Source: Vibrio sp. Of7-15
GTDB taxonomy: Bacteria > Pseudomonadota > Gammaproteobacteria > Enterobacterales > Vibrionaceae
Length of the DNA: 64,000 nt
NCBI RefSeq assembly: GCF_022347565.1
Contig: NZ_JAKRGH010000007.1
Coordinates: forward strand, 124,001-188,000
Direction: 5' to 3'
This document shows positions 45,457 to 55,974 of the stretch, in pieces. The position numbers were made by a program, and so were the translations under genes. The notes under the pieces are model-generated. The model made no database searches, was not told the origin of the DNA, and saw only the letters and a list, made by a program, of their open reading frames with translations. Each line of letters starts with the position of its first letter. Positions within the stretch are counted from its first letter, which is position 1.

Positions 45457-47522
45457 ACCGGCTCTCCTTTTAAAATAGGTTCTGGTGATGTCGTTGGCTG
45501 AACAGAGGATTGCGCTAATCCTGATAACAACGGTTCAATAGACAGCGGTACACGGTGGCTGATTAATTGGCCAATACATTTGAGTAGGGCGGTGACATCG
45601 TCTGAGCCTTTGGCATTGACGGCTACAGTACAGTTTTGGTTGCTGACGTTGTCGGCACGATTGATTTTGTCGATGAGCGTACTGGTTTGTCGGTCGGCAC
45701 CCACTTCCACAAACAAGTTTGCACCCTGGCTACGGGCATTTTGAATGAGAGCGGTGAAATCCAGCGTGGCGCAAAACGTATCGGCAATGGAATCTGCAAT
45801 GCTTTGGCTATCTAGCTTAATTGGGCTATTAGGGTTTTTTGGCAAATTGCTGGCCGCGCTGATGAACGAGATATGCTCAGGCAGAATGTCGCACAGGGGC
45901 TGGTGGTAAAACTCCACTACTTCTGCGTGCTGACTGTGAGCAGGTTCCGTGTGCATGGCTGTCACTCGGTTGGCTGCAATACCGCGTTTGCCAAGGACTT
46001 TTAATAATGCACGACACTCGTTTTCACAGCCTGCGATAACACAGGTGTCCCCTTGAATGATAGCCAAATACACATGAGAAAAATCAGGAAGCAATGCTTC
46101 AATGGCTTGTGAATCACTACGAACCACAAAGCTGTTCCACTGAATATCTTCATCATCTTTTAGCTGCCACACTTCACGTACCGCGGTGAGTTCACCAGAG
46201 ATAGCGGTGGTGAAGATAGGACTGGTTTGCGTCGCTTTAATTAGTGCGTGCGGGTCTTGCCATACGCCTAGGCTTGCCCACATAGAGGCTTCCCCTTTTG
46301 AATACCCTAAAGCAAAATTCGGTTGAACTTTAAACTCTTCACACAAAAGTTTTGTGAGTAAATAGCTGCTGCCTACCCCAGCAATTGCTAGTTGGCTTAA
46401 GCTCATGCTGGCAGCGTCTTCACCGTAAATATGTTCTGCTTGTAATACCGTTTTTAGGCTTCCTTGGCGTTCAAGTCGTGCGTATAGATCAGGGAAGTAT
46501 TGATGAAGCTGATTAAGCATGCCGCCATAAACGGTCCCCACGCCTGGGTAAACAAACGTGAGTCCTGTTTTTCCTAATGCTGCTTTATTGTTGAGCACAG
46601 GAGAGAAACAGCTACCCGCTGGGGTTTTATAGTGAGTACCTTCAGCAAATACTTTCGGTAATGCAGTACTGATGGCGGAGATCTCTTGTTTCAGTGCCTC
46701 TACAGAAGCGGCTTGCAGCACGATAGCTTGCTTGGCTTCTGGATTGTAGTTACTCAGGTTTTTAGCCATTAGAGTAACCGGGCATTGGTTTTCTAATGTT
46801 TTGGTGAGTTCTGACAGTTGGCTCTGTAGCTGAACGTCATCATTACCTGAGATGATGAAAAACAAGCGATCGTTTGAAAGCAGTGATTTAGGGGCTGGTG
46901 ATCCTGTGCCTTGGGTTAAGATCAAGCTGTTCGGCTGATGATCTTTGCCAGTAAAGCTTAGACTCGCGACTCGTGCTTGATGGGGTTCAGTAAACCAGTA
47001 GTGGCTTTTTTCTACTGGGTTACCCTTAGAGTCAACGTTGCTTTGTTTAAAAGTACGACGAGAAAGATCATCAACCAGCTCACATAGATCAACAAACTTT
47101 TGCGATGGTGTTAATGAGTCTACGCTTTTTTTGACACTGAGATCGGAGCCTTTTCTTCTGGCTTGAGAAAGCGCACGTTTACCACTTTCTTCAATAGTGG
47201 CGTCTTCCTGATAGGAGAATCCCGCTAAGTAACCGTGTGGATGTAACTTGTGTTGAGCTGCCGTTAAACCCGCTAATAGAATCAGCGTTGGGGAAGATGA
47301 AAATTGTTCGCTGTGCGCATTATGTGCCGTTAAGCGAACAATTTTTCCTTGGTTAACTTCTTCAATGGCAGTGGCAAGGGCTGTTTCAAAGTTATCGTTA
47401 ATGGATATATCTGCACTAGGCAAAGCCTGAAGCGTTGCGGGTAGCAAATCCGTAGAAAGCCCGGTTGAGTGGGCTAGAAGAGCGATGCGCAATGGCATCG
47501 CTTTATTAGAAGAGTCCGTCAC
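45453..47522 (-). CDS. pfaB: PUFA synthase PfaB (acyltransferase)
   Basis: A 689-residue protein. The C-terminal two thirds are an acyltransferase domain with FALGYSKGEASMWASLGVW (nucleophile Ser near residue 408; the usual GHSxG has Tyr instead of His, as in PfaB proteins). The N-terminal part resembles a degenerate ketosynthase-like or linker fold. PfaB is known to help set the product (EPA versus DHA). The GTG start at 47520-47522 shares one base with the pfaA TAG stop; a later ATG (MPLRIAL) is an alternative with no better binding site. It overlaps pfaC by 4 bp. Confidence 0.93.
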   Translation of the reverse strand: MTDSSNKAMPLRIALLAHSTGLSTDLLPATLQALPSADISINDNFETALATAIEEVNQGKIVRLTAHNAHSEQFSSSPTLILLAGLTAAQHKLHPHGYLAGFSYQEDATIEESGKRALSQARRKGSDLSVKKSVDSLTPSQKFVDLCELVDDLSRRTFKQSNVDSKGNPVEKSHYWFTEPHQARVASLSFTGKDHQPNSLILTQGTGSPAPKSLLSNDRLFFIISGNDDVQLQSQLSELTKTLENQCPVTLMAKNLSNYNPEAKQAIVLQAASVEALKQEISAISTALPKVFAEGTHYKTPAGSCFSPVLNNKAALGKTGLTFVYPGVGTVYGGMLNQLHQYFPDLYARLERQGSLKTVLQAEHIYGEDAASMSLSQLAIAGVGSSYLLTKLLCEEFKVQPNFALGYSKGEASMWASLGVWQDPHALIKATQTSPIFTTAISGELTAVREVWQLKDDEDIQWNSFVVRSDSQAIEALLPDFSHVYLAIIQGDTCVIAGCENECRALLKVLGKRGIAANRVTAMHTEPAHSQHAEVVEFYHQPLCDILPEHISFISAASNLPKNPNSPIKLDSQSIADSIADTFCATLDFTALIQNARSQGANLFVEVGADRQTSTLIDKINRADNVSNQNCTVAVNAKGSDDVTALLKCIGQLISHRVPLSIEPLLSGLAQSSVQPTTSPEPILKGEPV

Positions 47523-50500
47523 TACGACACAGGCTCCTTTGTTGGTTCAGGCTTTACTAAGAAAGCGTCGTTAAGGCTTTTACTAATGGTGACTTTCGCC
47601 CCTTTCATTACTGCACTTAAACGACCATCTTGATGGTAAAGCGAGATATTGGCTTGCAGTGAACGCGCTGTGCTTTTAATAACTTCAAGCTCTAGCCAGC
47701 CTTTGTCACCGGTGGTAAATGGTTCATAGGAAATGAACTCATTGATCGCCGATGGTAGGCTTGCCGCCCCGTATTTTAAGCGTGCCCAAACGAGCATGGC
47801 TTGCAATAGGTAGTCTTCCGCAAATGGTTGACAGCCACCCGTGTGCTCTGTGGCAGCAAAAGTGCCGCAGTCTTCACTGTTAATGGCTGGCAACTGGCAT
47901 TGGGCCAATAGTCCTTGATCATCAAAGCGCTGGACGTTTTGAATCCCTTGTAAGCGTGGACCATGGAACAAGGTGCCGTTGCTATAAAGTTCACTGCTTG
48001 TCGTTACAATGTCACTCTTATTTGCAGAAACAAACGTTTTTTCTGGTTCAGCAGTAGCAAGTTCATTGATCAGAGCTGCTTGATACTGAGGGCGGCCTTG
48101 GCAGCTAATAAGGGCTTTAATGTTGCCTTTATTATCTGGCGTTAAGGTTAAGCTCAGCGCTTGCACTGCATCGGTTTCAAAAATCACGCCTTTGAATAGC
48201 TTGTAGTTGCGAACGATAACGCTCGCACCTACTAACTGCTCTGCGGTTTCACGCATCCACTGTAGCGCACAGACTGTCGGTAACACTGGGTTACCGGCAA
48301 TGCAGTGATCTGCTAAGAATGGCAGCGTTTTTGGGTCAAGATTACGAGTAACAGTAACAGCGTTTACCAGCGGACTCTGTGCACCATGCATAGACTCCGC
48401 ATTAGGCTTTTTTATAGCGCTCTCCTCGTTGTTCTGACCTTGCATCGATGTGCCGATCAGAAGCTGAATGCCTGTTTCACCCAATAGTTGAGTGCTGAAC
48501 AGCTCTGCACCCGCTTGTAGAGGGATCACATACACGCCACGCTCAGTGAACATTTTTTTAAGGGCAGGGTTAACCATACCGCCATCCCAAGGGCCCCAGT
48601 TAAAGCTCATGACTTTTGCTTGTGGGTAACGAGCTGAAAATTGCAATGCCGCTTTGTTCAAGATCTCGTTAGACATTGAGTAGTCACTTTGGCCTGTGTT
48701 GCCGTAAAAACCCGCTGCCGACGAGAACATAGCGACCAGTTTCAGTTTGCTGCAATCAAGGCCAGTCAGTACCGCTTCTAAACCGCCGACTTTAGTGCCA
48801 TAAACCAGGTTTAACTCATCTAAGGTTTTATCTTGAATGTGTTTATCGGCAAGAACGCCAGCACCGTGAATCAGGCCTGTGATGTTGCCAATAGCATTCA
48901 GCTCTTTTGCTACAGATTCTGTGCCTGTCACGTCTAAGCTAATGTATTCAGCACTTGCACCAACTGTTGCAAATGCAGCCAGAGCGGTATTAATTTCAAT
49001 GCTGCTTAGTACTGGTTTTAGTAAGGCGTCCACTTTCTTTGGTGTTGGCTTGTCGCCTGTTGCTTGAAGATGAGCGATTGCTGCTGGTTTTAGCTGGTTC
49101 TCTTCTTTACCTTGTGCCCACTGTGGCAGCTCGTTGGCTGTGATGTGTTTGCTACGGCCAGCAAGAATGAAGTGTGATTGGCACTGTTTTGCTAGTGTTA
49201 AGGCACATTCAAATGTTACGCCTTTTGCGCCACCAGTAACCAAAATCTTATCTTCTTTTGCTAGGTTAGCGGCTTTGTGTTTCGTTGATGCTTCGCCAGC
49301 AATCAATGTTGCACGGCCAGCTTCGCTGATACCGACTTCTGTGTATTGAGTGTCAATATCAAACAGTTCAGCGGTAATAGCTTCTGCTAGGTGACGAGCA
49401 TCGACAGCAGGTGCAATGTCAAGGGCGCGACAGTACACATTTGCCCACTCGTGGCTTAATGTTTTTGTCAGGCCTGATAGTGCTGCTTGGTTTAGCTCTG
49501 CGTTTAATAGCTGTGAAGATTCAAGGTAACCAAAACCACCATCGATACGGCTTACTGTTAGGTAGCAGTGACGATTAGTGTGTTTGTTGGCGGTGTTAGT
49601 TAGCTGCGACTTAAGTAGCTTCGCCCATAAGAAGGCTTGTTCTAGGCTTTCTTTGGCTTCTGAACTTAGCACTACGCCATTGTCATTTTGAGCGGCATGT
49701 TGAGGCTGAAGGTGGATAAAACCATTGATCTCGCCATGTTGCTTTTCAATGTCAGTGATTAGAGTTTGAACACTGTCTTGATCGGTTTTTGCCAATTGGT
49801 AGCTAGCAATATCACTGCTTAGCGGTGATTGTGCTTGCTCAAGAGTTGCTGGGCTGCGAACAACCGCCACTTTAAGGCCGTGAGTGGTCAGTTTTTCTGC
49901 TAATACACCCGCGTTATGGCCATCATCAGTAATTACGATACAAGCATTTTTTGCAAAGCAGTCGGCCAGCTTATCTGCCGCTGGTAACTTTTTTAGCGCT
50001 ACCTCACTGTGAGGAGGAAGTTCTACATTCGCTTTAGCTGTTACTGCTGGTATTTCATTAACGGCTGTTGACGTGTTCTGTGCTGCTGAGCTTGAAAGCT
50101 TGCTTTGCATGTAAGTGACGATTTCACCCAGTGTGCGACACTCTGCTAAATCTTCTGGGTTTAGCTCAGGAAGCGCAGGCAGTTGGGCTTGCACTGTTCC
50201 TAAAATCTCAACACGTTTAATGGAGTCGATACCTAAATCGGCTTCCATGTCCATAGCGAGATCAAGCATTTCTGCTGGGTAACCTGTTTTGTCTGCTACT
50301 ACATCAAGCATGGTGCTTTGAACGTGCGCGGCATTTAACCCGCTGTCGTTTGATGTCGCCGGGGCTGCTTCAGAAACTGCGGTAGCAGGAGCAACCACGG
50401 CTGCTTGTGCTGGCAATTTACTGTTCATGTAATCAACGATTTCGCCAAGAGTACGGCACTCAGCTAAATCTTCAGGGTTTAGGTCTGGAAGGGTAGGCAG

Positions 50501-53500
50501 TTGGTCTTGCACTGTTCCTAAAATCTCAACACGCTTGATAGAGTCGATACCTAAATCGGCTTCCATGTCCATGGCAAGATCCAACATTTCTGTTGGGTAG
50601 CCCGTTTTGTCTGCGACTACATCCAGCATAGTGAGTTGAACTTGTGCGGCGTCTAGACCGCCAGTGCTTTCTGCTGCTGTTGTCGTTACTGCTGTTGTTA
50701 CAGGAGCAGCAACGGCTGTTTGAGCGGGCAGCTTGCTATTCATGTAATCAACGATTTCGCCAAGAGTACGACACTCAGCTAAATCTTCAGGGTTTAGTTC
50801 AGGAAGCGTTGGCAGTTGGTCTTGCACTGTTCCTAAGATTTCAACACGTTTAATCGAGTCGATACCTAAATCGGCTTCCATGTCCATGGCAAGATCCAGC
50901 ATTTCTGTTGGGTAGCCTGTTTTGTCTGCAACTACATCAAGCATGGTGCTTTGAACTTGTGCTGCATCTAGACCGCCAGTTGCAACTGGAGCAGCAGCAG
51001 GGCTTGCTGTTACCGCGCCTTGTGCTGGCAATTTACTGTTCATGTAAGCAACGATTTCACCAAGAGTACGACACTCAGCGAGATCTTCAGGGTTCAGTTC
51101 AGGCAGGGTTGGGAGTTGGTCTTGAACTGTTCCTAAAATCTCAACACGCTTGATAGAATCGATACCTAAATCCGCTTCCATGTCCATCTCAAGATCTAAC
51201 ATCTCGGTAGGGTAGCCCGTTTTATCAGCGACAACTTCAAGCATGGTGTTTTGAACTTGTGCTGCGTCTAGACCGCCAGTTGGTGCTGGAGCTGCGGCAA
51301 CCTGTGCTTCAGCAGAAGCTTGAGTTGGTTGTTGGCTACCTAGCTGATTGTTCATGTAAGTCACGATTTCGCCAAGTGTACGACACTCCGCCAAATCTTC
51401 AGGGCTAAGCTCTGGTAGGTTCGGCAATTGCTCTTGTACGCTACCTAGGATCTCAACACGCTTGATAGAATCGATGCCTAGATCGGCTTCCATGTCCATC
51501 TCAAGATCTAACATCTCAGTTGGGTAGCCCGTTTTGTCTGCAACCACCTCAAGCATGACTTTCTCAGCACTTTCAGTTTGAACTGCCACTTGAGCACTAG
51601 GTTGTGCAACTGGTGCTGTCGTCACTGATGTTGTGGCCACAGGGGCTGGTGTTTGTACTGGTGCAGCTTGTTGAGCGACTTCTTTAACAGGAGTCGGTGC
51701 TTTTACTGGCGCTGGTGCTTTAACCGCAATTGGTGTTGCCGTCGCCTGAACGATCGGTGCTGAAATCGCCACTGGCGCAGATGACAGCATGCCTAATGCC
51801 GATTGATTGTTTACGGTCTGCTGTTCAAGGTAAGACGTGTGCGCTTTTAGAGTTTCAGACTGGTGTTGGTGGAACATGTCCATTGAGCGTTGAAGGCTCT
51901 CTGGAATAGCAACACCTGCGTTAGCCATTTTCGCTTGTTCTGCCATTAATGCCGAGAACGTTTCACCGTATTGTTGCGGAATCGCAAGGAACTGTTGGTG
52001 AACTTCCGCTGCGTGTTGTTGTGCAGCAAAGAAAGCCGTTAATGAATCTTCACTGACAGAAGCTTGCACTGTCGGTTGAGTTATGGTGTTTTGAACGGGT
52101 GCGTCTACCATAGCTGGTGCTTGAGCGGTTGCTGTTTGGGTAGCTTCTGGCGTAGCAACAGCGACAGGTACTTCGCGGATTTCGGTTTTAATCACTTCTT
52201 TTTCCACTTCGACAATTTTTTCAACGACGGTTTCAACAATTTCAGTCTGCTTGCTTACCGTGCCCGCTTCTAACGACTTGGCCATTTTGGTACGAGTTGC
52301 AGGGCTGATGTAGTTGGTAGCATGCAGCTTAATGTTCATTGGTGAACTTGGCGCTGGTGGCGCAATTTCAGCTTGGTATGGGTCAATTGAATCCAGTGTG
52401 ATGCCAGCAACGGCCAGTTGAACCGATGCTAAGCGAAGCTGTTGGTCGGCACAGCCTTTAGGGCTTGGATTCAGGCTGATGGTGAGCAGTTCATCTGCCT
52501 TATCTGTGAGTGTTTTTTCAACCAGTTTTTGTAGGATGTTTTTAGGGCCAAATTCTACAAAGACACGTGCACCTGCGTTGTACATGGCTTCCAGTTGGTC
52601 GCTAAAACGAACCGACTGTAACATGTGCTGCTTGAATGCTTTTTTGATGGCTTTGCCGTCGTTCTTGTAAAGCTCACCTGTTGCGTTTGAGTACAGTGGG
52701 TACTTAGGTGCACTGAATGAGGCTTTATCAATGGCTGTCGCAAATGGTTTTTGCGCGTGAGCAACCAACGGTGTGTGGAATGCGCCAGAAACAGGCAGAG
52801 CAATGGCTTTAAAGCCTTGAGCTTCTAGTGCTTTCGCTGCTTTTTGGGCATTGTCAGTTGGACCAGCAATGACCAGTTGAGTTGGTGAGTTATAGTTGGC
52901 AACTAACACCCCTTCAAATTGGCTAATGCCTTCTTCTACTTTTTTAACATCATCGCCAGATTGGGTGATCACCGCGTACATGGTGCCGCTGTCGCCTTGT
53001 TCTGGTTTAGTTGCCATGGCATGGCCACGCTCAAACGCTAATCTGTAGTAATCATCTTGTGAGATCACGCCAGAGGCATACAGTGCGCTCAGTTCACCAA
53101 AGCTGTGACCTGCCACCATATCTGGTGTGAAACCAGCGTTGGTTAATAGTGCGTATTGACTCATGGAAAGAGCACCGATGGCACTTTGTGCATTGGCGGT
53201 ATTAGTGAGTTGAGCTTCTTGAGCGCTGATGTGTTCTTTATTGAATGCAGGGATTGGGAACAAGACTTGAGATAATGGTGTTTTATTATTTTCACCAAAT
53301 ACCTTATCGGCCTTGATCAGTTGCTCACGAGCTTCTGGGTAATGACACGCTAATTCACGGCCCATGTTCAAATATTGTGAACCTTGGCCTGCAAATAGAG
53401 CGGCGACTTTTGTCTCACCGTTTACTAGCCCTGAGTCACGGTAGCTAATGCCATTTGGTAGCTGCCAGCTTGTTTTATTGTTGCTCTCAAGGGTTGAAAT

Positions 53501-55177
53501 AGCTTGAGAGAGCTGAGTTTTTAACTCGCCTAATGATGTCGCGACTAAGCCAAGACGCGCATGGCCACTATCAAGGTCGCGTAAGCCGTGAGCATCTGCC
53601 AGAGCCGTTAGGTCGGTTGCGTTAGCCGCAATGTCTTTTAGGTTTGCAATGAGTTCACTGCGAGATGTTGCGCTAAATAACAGTGTTTGTGGGACTTGGC
53701 GTTGGCGGTATTTATCACCACGTTGGTGCTCTGGTTTGTATTCTTCTAAAACGACGTGGAAGTTTGTGCCGCCAAAACCGAATGAGCTGATACCAGCACG
53801 GCGTGGTGTGCCATCTACACGAGGCATCCATGGGCGAGTTTCAGTATTCAAATAGAAAGGTGAATTTTCAATATCCAGCTTTGGATTTGGCTCAGACACA
53901 TTAATGGTTGGTGGTAGCACTTTATGGTGCAGTGCTAAAGCCGCTTTGATTAGGCCAGCAGTACCAGCGGTGGATTTAGTATGGCCCACCTGAGATTTCA
54001 CAGAGCCAAGTGCAATGTGTTGTTTTTCATCGTTGTTTTGGCTAAATACGGAATTTAGGCCTTTAAACTCAGCAACGTCACCCGCAGCTGTTCCCGTGCC
54101 GTGTGCTTCTAATAATCCTAGTGTGTGCGGAGCAAAACCTGCGTCGTCATAGGCGCGCTCTAACGCTTTAGCTTGGCCTTCAGGGCGCGGAGCATAAATA
54201 CTCTTAAACTTACCGTCTGAGGATGCACCCACACCTTTGATTACTGAGTAGATACGGTCGCCATCGCGCTCGGCATCTTCAAGGCGCTTTAGCATCACCA
54301 TGCCAATGCCTTCACCGATCATCATGCCTTTTGAATCAATATCAAATGGCTGGATGGTTTCATTGGTGGTAAACGCCGGTGTTTTAGAGAAACTCATGTA
54401 CATGGTTGGTGAGTTATCCGTACACACGCCACCTGTGATCATCATTTCGCTGCGACCTTCCACCAGCTCGCTAAGGGCCATGCGTAGGGCGGCTAAAGAG
54501 CCAGCACACGCCGCATCAACCACACAGTTAATTCCGCCTAAATCAAAACGGTTAGCAATACGGCCAGCAATCACGTTGCCCAATGAGCCTGGGAATGAGT
54601 TTTCTTCCCAGTGAATGTATTGATCTTGAAATTTTTTGATCAGCATTTCGCTGTCTTCGTCGTTAATGCCACTGTTTTTAAATACTTTTTTAAGCACAGG
54701 GTATTGAAGACGAGAGTTTAGGCTTTGGCTGATTTTTTGTCCGCCACCCACACCTAGTGTGATACCAATTTTATCTTTGTCGTAACCTTCAGGTAAGTTC
54801 GCGTCGGCCAGTACTTCTTTCGCCACGATCAAAGACAACAGCTGTGAAGTATCGGTTAACTCAAGAATGTTCGGCGGCAGGCCAAACTCCATTGGGTTAA
54901 AGTCTACTTCAGGCATAAACCCGCCACGCTTACAGTAAGACTTATCCGCAGCACTTTTGTCTGCATCGTAATAATCTTCTGTTTTCCAATGCGTATCGGG
55001 AATGTCGGTAATGGCATCAATTTTTTCACTGATCAGATCCCAAAACTTATTTAAGTAACGGGAGTTAGCAAAAATACTGGCCATACCAACAATGGCGATA
55101 GGCATATCTTTAAGGCGTTTGTTTAGTCGCTTATCTTCCTGCGACTCTGGGGTTGGTTTTGGGTTTTGGCTCATCAT
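47522..55177 (-). CDS. pfaA: PUFA synthase PfaA (KS-MAT-5xACP-KR-DH-like)
   Basis: A 2551-residue megasynthase. Ketosynthase (about 30-480): VDAACAGSLAALR (Cys about 220), EAHGTGTAAGD, and GHTKSTAGTAG. Malonyl acyltransferase (about 590-900): LFAGQGSQYLNMG and AGHSFGELSALYASG (Ser about 687). Linker rich in A, P, V, Q and a VEKIVEVEKEV coiled segment (about 970-1210). Five ACPs (about 1200-1690) each with LGIDSIKRVEIL; the Ser takes phosphopantetheine. Ketoreductase (about 1960-2220): ILVTGGAKGVTFECAL and the S...Y region FSSAAGFYGNTGQSDYSMSNE. A C-terminal hotdog-like region (about 2280-2540) has LADHCIAGNPVLPTV. It overlaps pfaR by 4 bp. The start could be the second ATG, 3 bp later. Confidence 0.97.
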   Translation of the reverse strand: MMSQNPKPTPESQEDKRLNKRLKDMPIAIVGMASIFANSRYLNKFWDLISEKIDAITDIPDTHWKTEDYYDADKSAADKSYCKRGGFMPEVDFNPMEFGLPPNILELTDTSQLLSLIVAKEVLADANLPEGYDKDKIGITLGVGGGQKISQSLNSRLQYPVLKKVFKNSGINDEDSEMLIKKFQDQYIHWEENSFPGSLGNVIAGRIANRFDLGGINCVVDAACAGSLAALRMALSELVEGRSEMMITGGVCTDNSPTMYMSFSKTPAFTTNETIQPFDIDSKGMMIGEGIGMVMLKRLEDAERDGDRIYSVIKGVGASSDGKFKSIYAPRPEGQAKALERAYDDAGFAPHTLGLLEAHGTGTAAGDVAEFKGLNSVFSQNNDEKQHIALGSVKSQVGHTKSTAGTAGLIKAALALHHKVLPPTINVSEPNPKLDIENSPFYLNTETRPWMPRVDGTPRRAGISSFGFGGTNFHVVLEEYKPEHQRGDKYRQRQVPQTLLFSATSRSELIANLKDIAANATDLTALADAHGLRDLDSGHARLGLVATSLGELKTQLSQAISTLESNNKTSWQLPNGISYRDSGLVNGETKVAALFAGQGSQYLNMGRELACHYPEAREQLIKADKVFGENNKTPLSQVLFPIPAFNKEHISAQEAQLTNTANAQSAIGALSMSQYALLTNAGFTPDMVAGHSFGELSALYASGVISQDDYYRLAFERGHAMATKPEQGDSGTMYAVITQSGDDVKKVEEGISQFEGVLVANYNSPTQLVIAGPTDNAQKAAKALEAQGFKAIALPVSGAFHTPLVAHAQKPFATAIDKASFSAPKYPLYSNATGELYKNDGKAIKKAFKQHMLQSVRFSDQLEAMYNAGARVFVEFGPKNILQKLVEKTLTDKADELLTISLNPSPKGCADQQLRLASVQLAVAGITLDSIDPYQAEIAPPAPSSPMNIKLHATNYISPATRTKMAKSLEAGTVSKQTEIVETVVEKIVEVEKEVIKTEIREVPVAVATPEATQTATAQAPAMVDAPVQNTITQPTVQASVSEDSLTAFFAAQQHAAEVHQQFLAIPQQYGETFSALMAEQAKMANAGVAIPESLQRSMDMFHQHQSETLKAHTSYLEQQTVNNQSALGMLSSAPVAISAPIVQATATPIAVKAPAPVKAPTPVKEVAQQAAPVQTPAPVATTSVTTAPVAQPSAQVAVQTESAEKVMLEVVADKTGYPTEMLDLEMDMEADLGIDSIKRVEILGSVQEQLPNLPELSPEDLAECRTLGEIVTYMNNQLGSQQPTQASAEAQVAAAPAPTGGLDAAQVQNTMLEVVADKTGYPTEMLDLEMDMEADLGIDSIKRVEILGTVQDQLPTLPELNPEDLAECRTLGEIVAYMNSKLPAQGAVTASPAAAPVATGGLDAAQVQSTMLDVVADKTGYPTEMLDLAMDMEADLGIDSIKRVEILGTVQDQLPTLPELNPEDLAECRTLGEIVDYMNSKLPAQTAVAAPVTTAVTTTAAESTGGLDAAQVQLTMLDVVADKTGYPTEMLDLAMDMEADLGIDSIKRVEILGTVQDQLPTLPDLNPEDLAECRTLGEIVDYMNSKLPAQAAVVAPATAVSEAAPATSNDSGLNAAHVQSTMLDVVADKTGYPAEMLDLAMDMEADLGIDSIKRVEILGTVQAQLPALPELNPEDLAECRTLGEIVTYMQSKLSSSAAQNTSTAVNEIPAVTAKANVELPPHSEVALKKLPAADKLADCFAKNACIVITDDGHNAGVLAEKLTTHGLKVAVVRSPATLEQAQSPLSSDIASYQLAKTDQDSVQTLITDIEKQHGEINGFIHLQPQHAAQNDNGVVLSSEAKESLEQAFLWAKLLKSQLTNTANKHTNRHCYLTVSRIDGGFGYLESSQLLNAELNQAALSGLTKTLSHEWANVYCRALDIAPAVDARHLAEAITAELFDIDTQYTEVGISEAGRATLIAGEASTKHKAANLAKEDKILVTGGAKGVTFECALTLAKQCQSHFILAGRSKHITANELPQWAQGKEENQLKPAAIAHLQATGDKPTPKKVDALLKPVLSSIEINTALAAFATVGASAEYISLDVTGTESVAKELNAIGNITGLIHGAGVLADKHIQDKTLDELNLVYGTKVGGLEAVLTGLDCSKLKLVAMFSSAAGFYGNTGQSDYSMSNEILNKAALQFSARYPQAKVMSFNWGPWDGGMVNPALKKMFTERGVYVIPLQAGAELFSTQLLGETGIQLLIGTSMQGQNNEESAIKKPNAESMHGAQSPLVNAVTVTRNLDPKTLPFLADHCIAGNPVLPTVCALQWMRETAEQLVGASVIVRNYKLFKGVIFETDAVQALSLTLTPDNKGNIKALISCQGRPQYQAALINELATAEPEKTFVSANKSDIVTTSSELYSNGTLFHGPRLQGIQNVQRFDDQGLLAQCQLPAINSEDCGTFAATEHTGGCQPFAEDYLLQAMLVWARLKYGAASLPSAINEFISYEPFTTGDKGWLELEVIKSTARSLQANISLYHQDGRLSAVMKGAKVTISKSLNDAFLVKPEPTKEPVS
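50098..51572 (-). repeat. Five tandem acyl carrier protein repeats in pfaA
   Basis: Five near-identical units, about 51340-51572, 51028-51262, 50730-50960, 50419-50650 and 50098-50330 (gene order), spaced 301-317 bp. Each encodes ADKTGYP, a DMEADLGIDSIKRVEIL core and a PEDLAECRTLGEIV end. Nucleotide identity is high, especially among the central copies, so ACP number may vary by recombination. Confidence 0.95.
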
Positions 55178-55974
55178 GAGTCTCCACTGGACGCCCGCAC
55201 ATCGGGTGTCTTAATTTCGGGTAAGGCTTTTTCTTGATTGGAGCGATGACTTGAGCCTGCTCCGGGAAAACGCTGTAGAAAAGTTTGGTAGTTACGGGCA
55301 AGTAACTTTCGTAAATGAAAGGGCCCGTATTTGAGTACATAAGTCATGTAGCGGTTGGCTGCGTGTGTGTCGCCATCTTGGTAAATATCTACATAGACCC
55401 AGCCGCTACTTGGGTCCATACCAATCAGAACAGAGCTAGATGCGTTTTCATCCAGCTTTGGTGGAATAGAAACAGATTCAACTTGCACTACGGTGGTATT
55501 GTCTTGATTAGGCAGAGCTAGAGTCGCGGCGAGCGTTTCTGTATTTAGGGTATAAGTGGCTGCGTCACTGTCATGTGAAATAAGCAGTTGGTTAAAGTGT
55601 TTTTCATCGTGGCTGCTGCTGCCACGAATGCCATCTAACCGTGACACTCCATAGCGTTTTAAGCAGCGTGCTAAACCCGATCGAGAAACATTCGGATTAA
55701 TGAATGTTTGGGTGACATGAAGTAATCGGTCTAAGGGGATTTTTAATTGATCCCGTAAACCAACCACCACGTACTCTTCAATGGGAGACAGAGTCGTATT
55801 TAGGTGATGCGGGGTATTAGACGCATCGGTAATGGAGTTTCGTTTACGCCATTTTCGAACCGTAGATTCACTGATCTTTAACTGTTTAGCCAATTGGCTG
55901 ACACTCAGAGTTGAGTTTTGAATTAACCGTCTCATTTCTGGTGTTGTTGTGGCATTCCTGTGCCTTTTATTCAA
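55174..55974 (-). CDS. pfaR: PfaR transcriptional regulator of the pfa operon (transposase-like)
   Basis: A 266-residue protein. The N-terminal helix-turn-helix region has LSVSQLAKQLKISESTVRKWRKRNSI, like the DNA-binding end of IS481/IS3-type transposases. A second HTH-like region (NPNVSRSGLARCLKRYGVSRLDGI) follows, and a partial rve-like core (IGMDPSSGWVYVDIYQDGDTHAANRYM) is present, with no full DDE set evident. PfaR of Photobacterium is described as an activator of pfa. I start at the TTG at 55974 (AGGGAG about 7 nt upstream) rather than the 29-codon-longer TTG at 56061. It overlaps pfaA by 4 bp. Confidence 0.9.
   Translation of the reverse strand: MNKRHRNATTTPEMRRLIQNSTLSVSQLAKQLKISESTVRKWRKRNSITDASNTPHHLNTTLSPIEEYVVVGLRDQLKIPLDRLLHVTQTFINPNVSRSGLARCLKRYGVSRLDGIRGSSSHDEKHFNQLLISHDSDAATYTLNTETLAATLALPNQDNTTVVQVESVSIPPKLDENASSSVLIGMDPSSGWVYVDIYQDGDTHAANRYMTYVLKYGPFHLRKLLARNYQTFLQRFPGAGSSHRSNQEKALPEIKTPDVRASSGDS

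Noticed and set aside
55174..55974. An insertion sequence at pfaR
   Set aside because: The protein is transposase-like, but no terminal inverted repeats or target duplication are visible, and it is fused in frame order to the pfa operon.
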